A DNA stretch of 64,000 nucleotides, taken from contig CAYWJB010000004.1 of assembly GCA_964458495.1 (NCBI GenBank), positions 1 through 64,000 of the forward strand, read 5' to 3'. The stretch is from JANWVO01 sp964458495 (GTDB taxonomy: Bacteria; Acidobacteriota; Terriglobia; Bryobacterales; Bryobacteraceae). The position numbers were made by a program, and so were the translations under genes. The notes under the pieces were generated by a model that was given only the letters and a program-made list of their open reading frames with translations, made no database searches and was not told where the DNA came from. Position 1 is the stretch's first letter. Each line of letters begins with the position of its first letter. Shown piece after piece: positions 63,746 to 64,000 of this stretch.

Positions 63746-64000
63746 CTAGCAATCCGGGGGCGGATGTTCTTCCAGGAGGCGCAGGGCGCGGGCGGCGGCT
63801 TCCGGCACCGCCGCGGCGACTTCAGGCGAGAGCCCGCCGCCGAATTCGAACTGGCGCGCCGCGATTCCCACCAGGGCGATCCGGGGCGGCAGCAATCCCA
63901 GCTGGCGCCCCAGCCGCAGCGTATCGGTCAGAGACGGCTGATGCGAGCCGCCGCCGCGCCGCGCGGCGTAAGCGAAGATCTTCTCGCCTTCCAACACGCG
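63746..64000 (-). CDS. Hydrogenase maturation protease, C-terminal part (runs off the window)
   Basis: The frame is open to the window edge; 84 codons are visible. The segment EGEKIFAY, then SHQPSLTDTLRLGRQLGLLP, PRIALVGI and GGGLSPEVAAAVPEAAARAL matches the C-terminal half of HyaD/HycI-type endopeptidases that trim the [NiFe]-hydrogenase large subunit after nickel insertion. The N-terminal nucleotide-fold half (G-x-G-N...D) lies outside. It implies hydrogenase structural genes upstream on this strand, beyond the window. Confidence 0.72.
   Translation of the reverse strand, partial: RVLEGEKIFAYAARRGGGSHQPSLTDTLRLGRQLGLLPPRIALVGIAARQFEFGGGLSPEVAAAVPEAAARALRLLEEHPPPDC

Overview
The window is high-GC, gene-dense bacterial chromosome. 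The gene set points to Acidobacteriota, most likely the Bryobacterales/Solibacter side. The clues are TonB-dependent receptors with an N-terminal carboxypeptidase-regulatory-like domain, two CRTAC1 (FG-GAP plus ASPIC/UnbV) proteins, a DUF1080 protein, secreted Gfo/Idh/MocA dehydrogenases, several twin-arginine-type signal peptides, and secreted S9, GH3 and esterase enzymes. The taxonomic call is an inference from gene content; there is no rRNA or marker tree here.

Layout. 1-3.8 kb is a decaying segment: a repeat fragment, an unrecognised reverse-strand remnant, a TonB receptor that has lost its barrel, an intact FAD-dependent oxidoreductase and its frameshifted paralogue. 3.9-7.8 kb (minus) is an esterase/GH3 beta-glucosidase operon. 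8.2-13.9 kb is the isoleucine/valine operon ilvB-ilvN-ilvC-cimA plus a DNA alkyltransferase-like gene, preceded by an Ile/Val-rich leader peptide and a classical attenuator. 13.9-21.8 kb is mixed: a gamma-glutamylcyclotransferase gene with a nonsense codon, a DUF1080-PHP fusion, a quinone reductase, a CPBP protease, peptide deformylase, PilZ, and a MarR-protoglobin pair with a very clear promoter and operator. 21.8-22.5 kb carries a cluster of cloverleaf-type repeats. 22.5-31.3 kb holds a hybrid histidine kinase, a Gfo/Idh protein, a TonB receptor and an S9 peptidase. 31.3-37.8 kb is a minus-strand run that includes a deoxyhypusine-synthase-like protein. 37.9-43.4 kb has argG, a dCMP deaminase, a PdxR-like regulator, pdxS-pdxT, a small phosphatase and tRNA-Leu(CAG). 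43.5-51.1 kb has an SpoU methyltransferase, an OmpA protein, hutH, priA and small proteins. 51.2-56.5 kb (minus) is TonB receptor, PhoD-like and glycoside hydrolase. 56.6-62.1 kb is a LysR gene divergent from leuA-leuB-leuC-leuD. The window ends in a second CRTAC1 protein and the 3' part of a hydrogenase maturation protease.

How it works together. Branched-chain amino acid synthesis dominates. CimA makes citramalate from pyruvate and acetyl-CoA, LeuCD and LeuB can process both citramalate and isopropylmalate, and IlvBN and IlvC serve Ile and Val (ilvD and ilvE lie outside). The ilv locus appears controlled by transcription attenuation and the leu locus by a LysR protein. CimA keeps its C-terminal regulatory domain, whereas LeuA has lost it. 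The second theme is polymer and sugar scavenging: secreted hydrolases, TonB receptors and sugar dehydrogenase/isomerase pairs.

The observations most worth following are the ilv attenuator, the cloverleaf repeats with covarying hairpins, the deoxyhypusine-synthase-like gene and the MarR-protoglobin operator.
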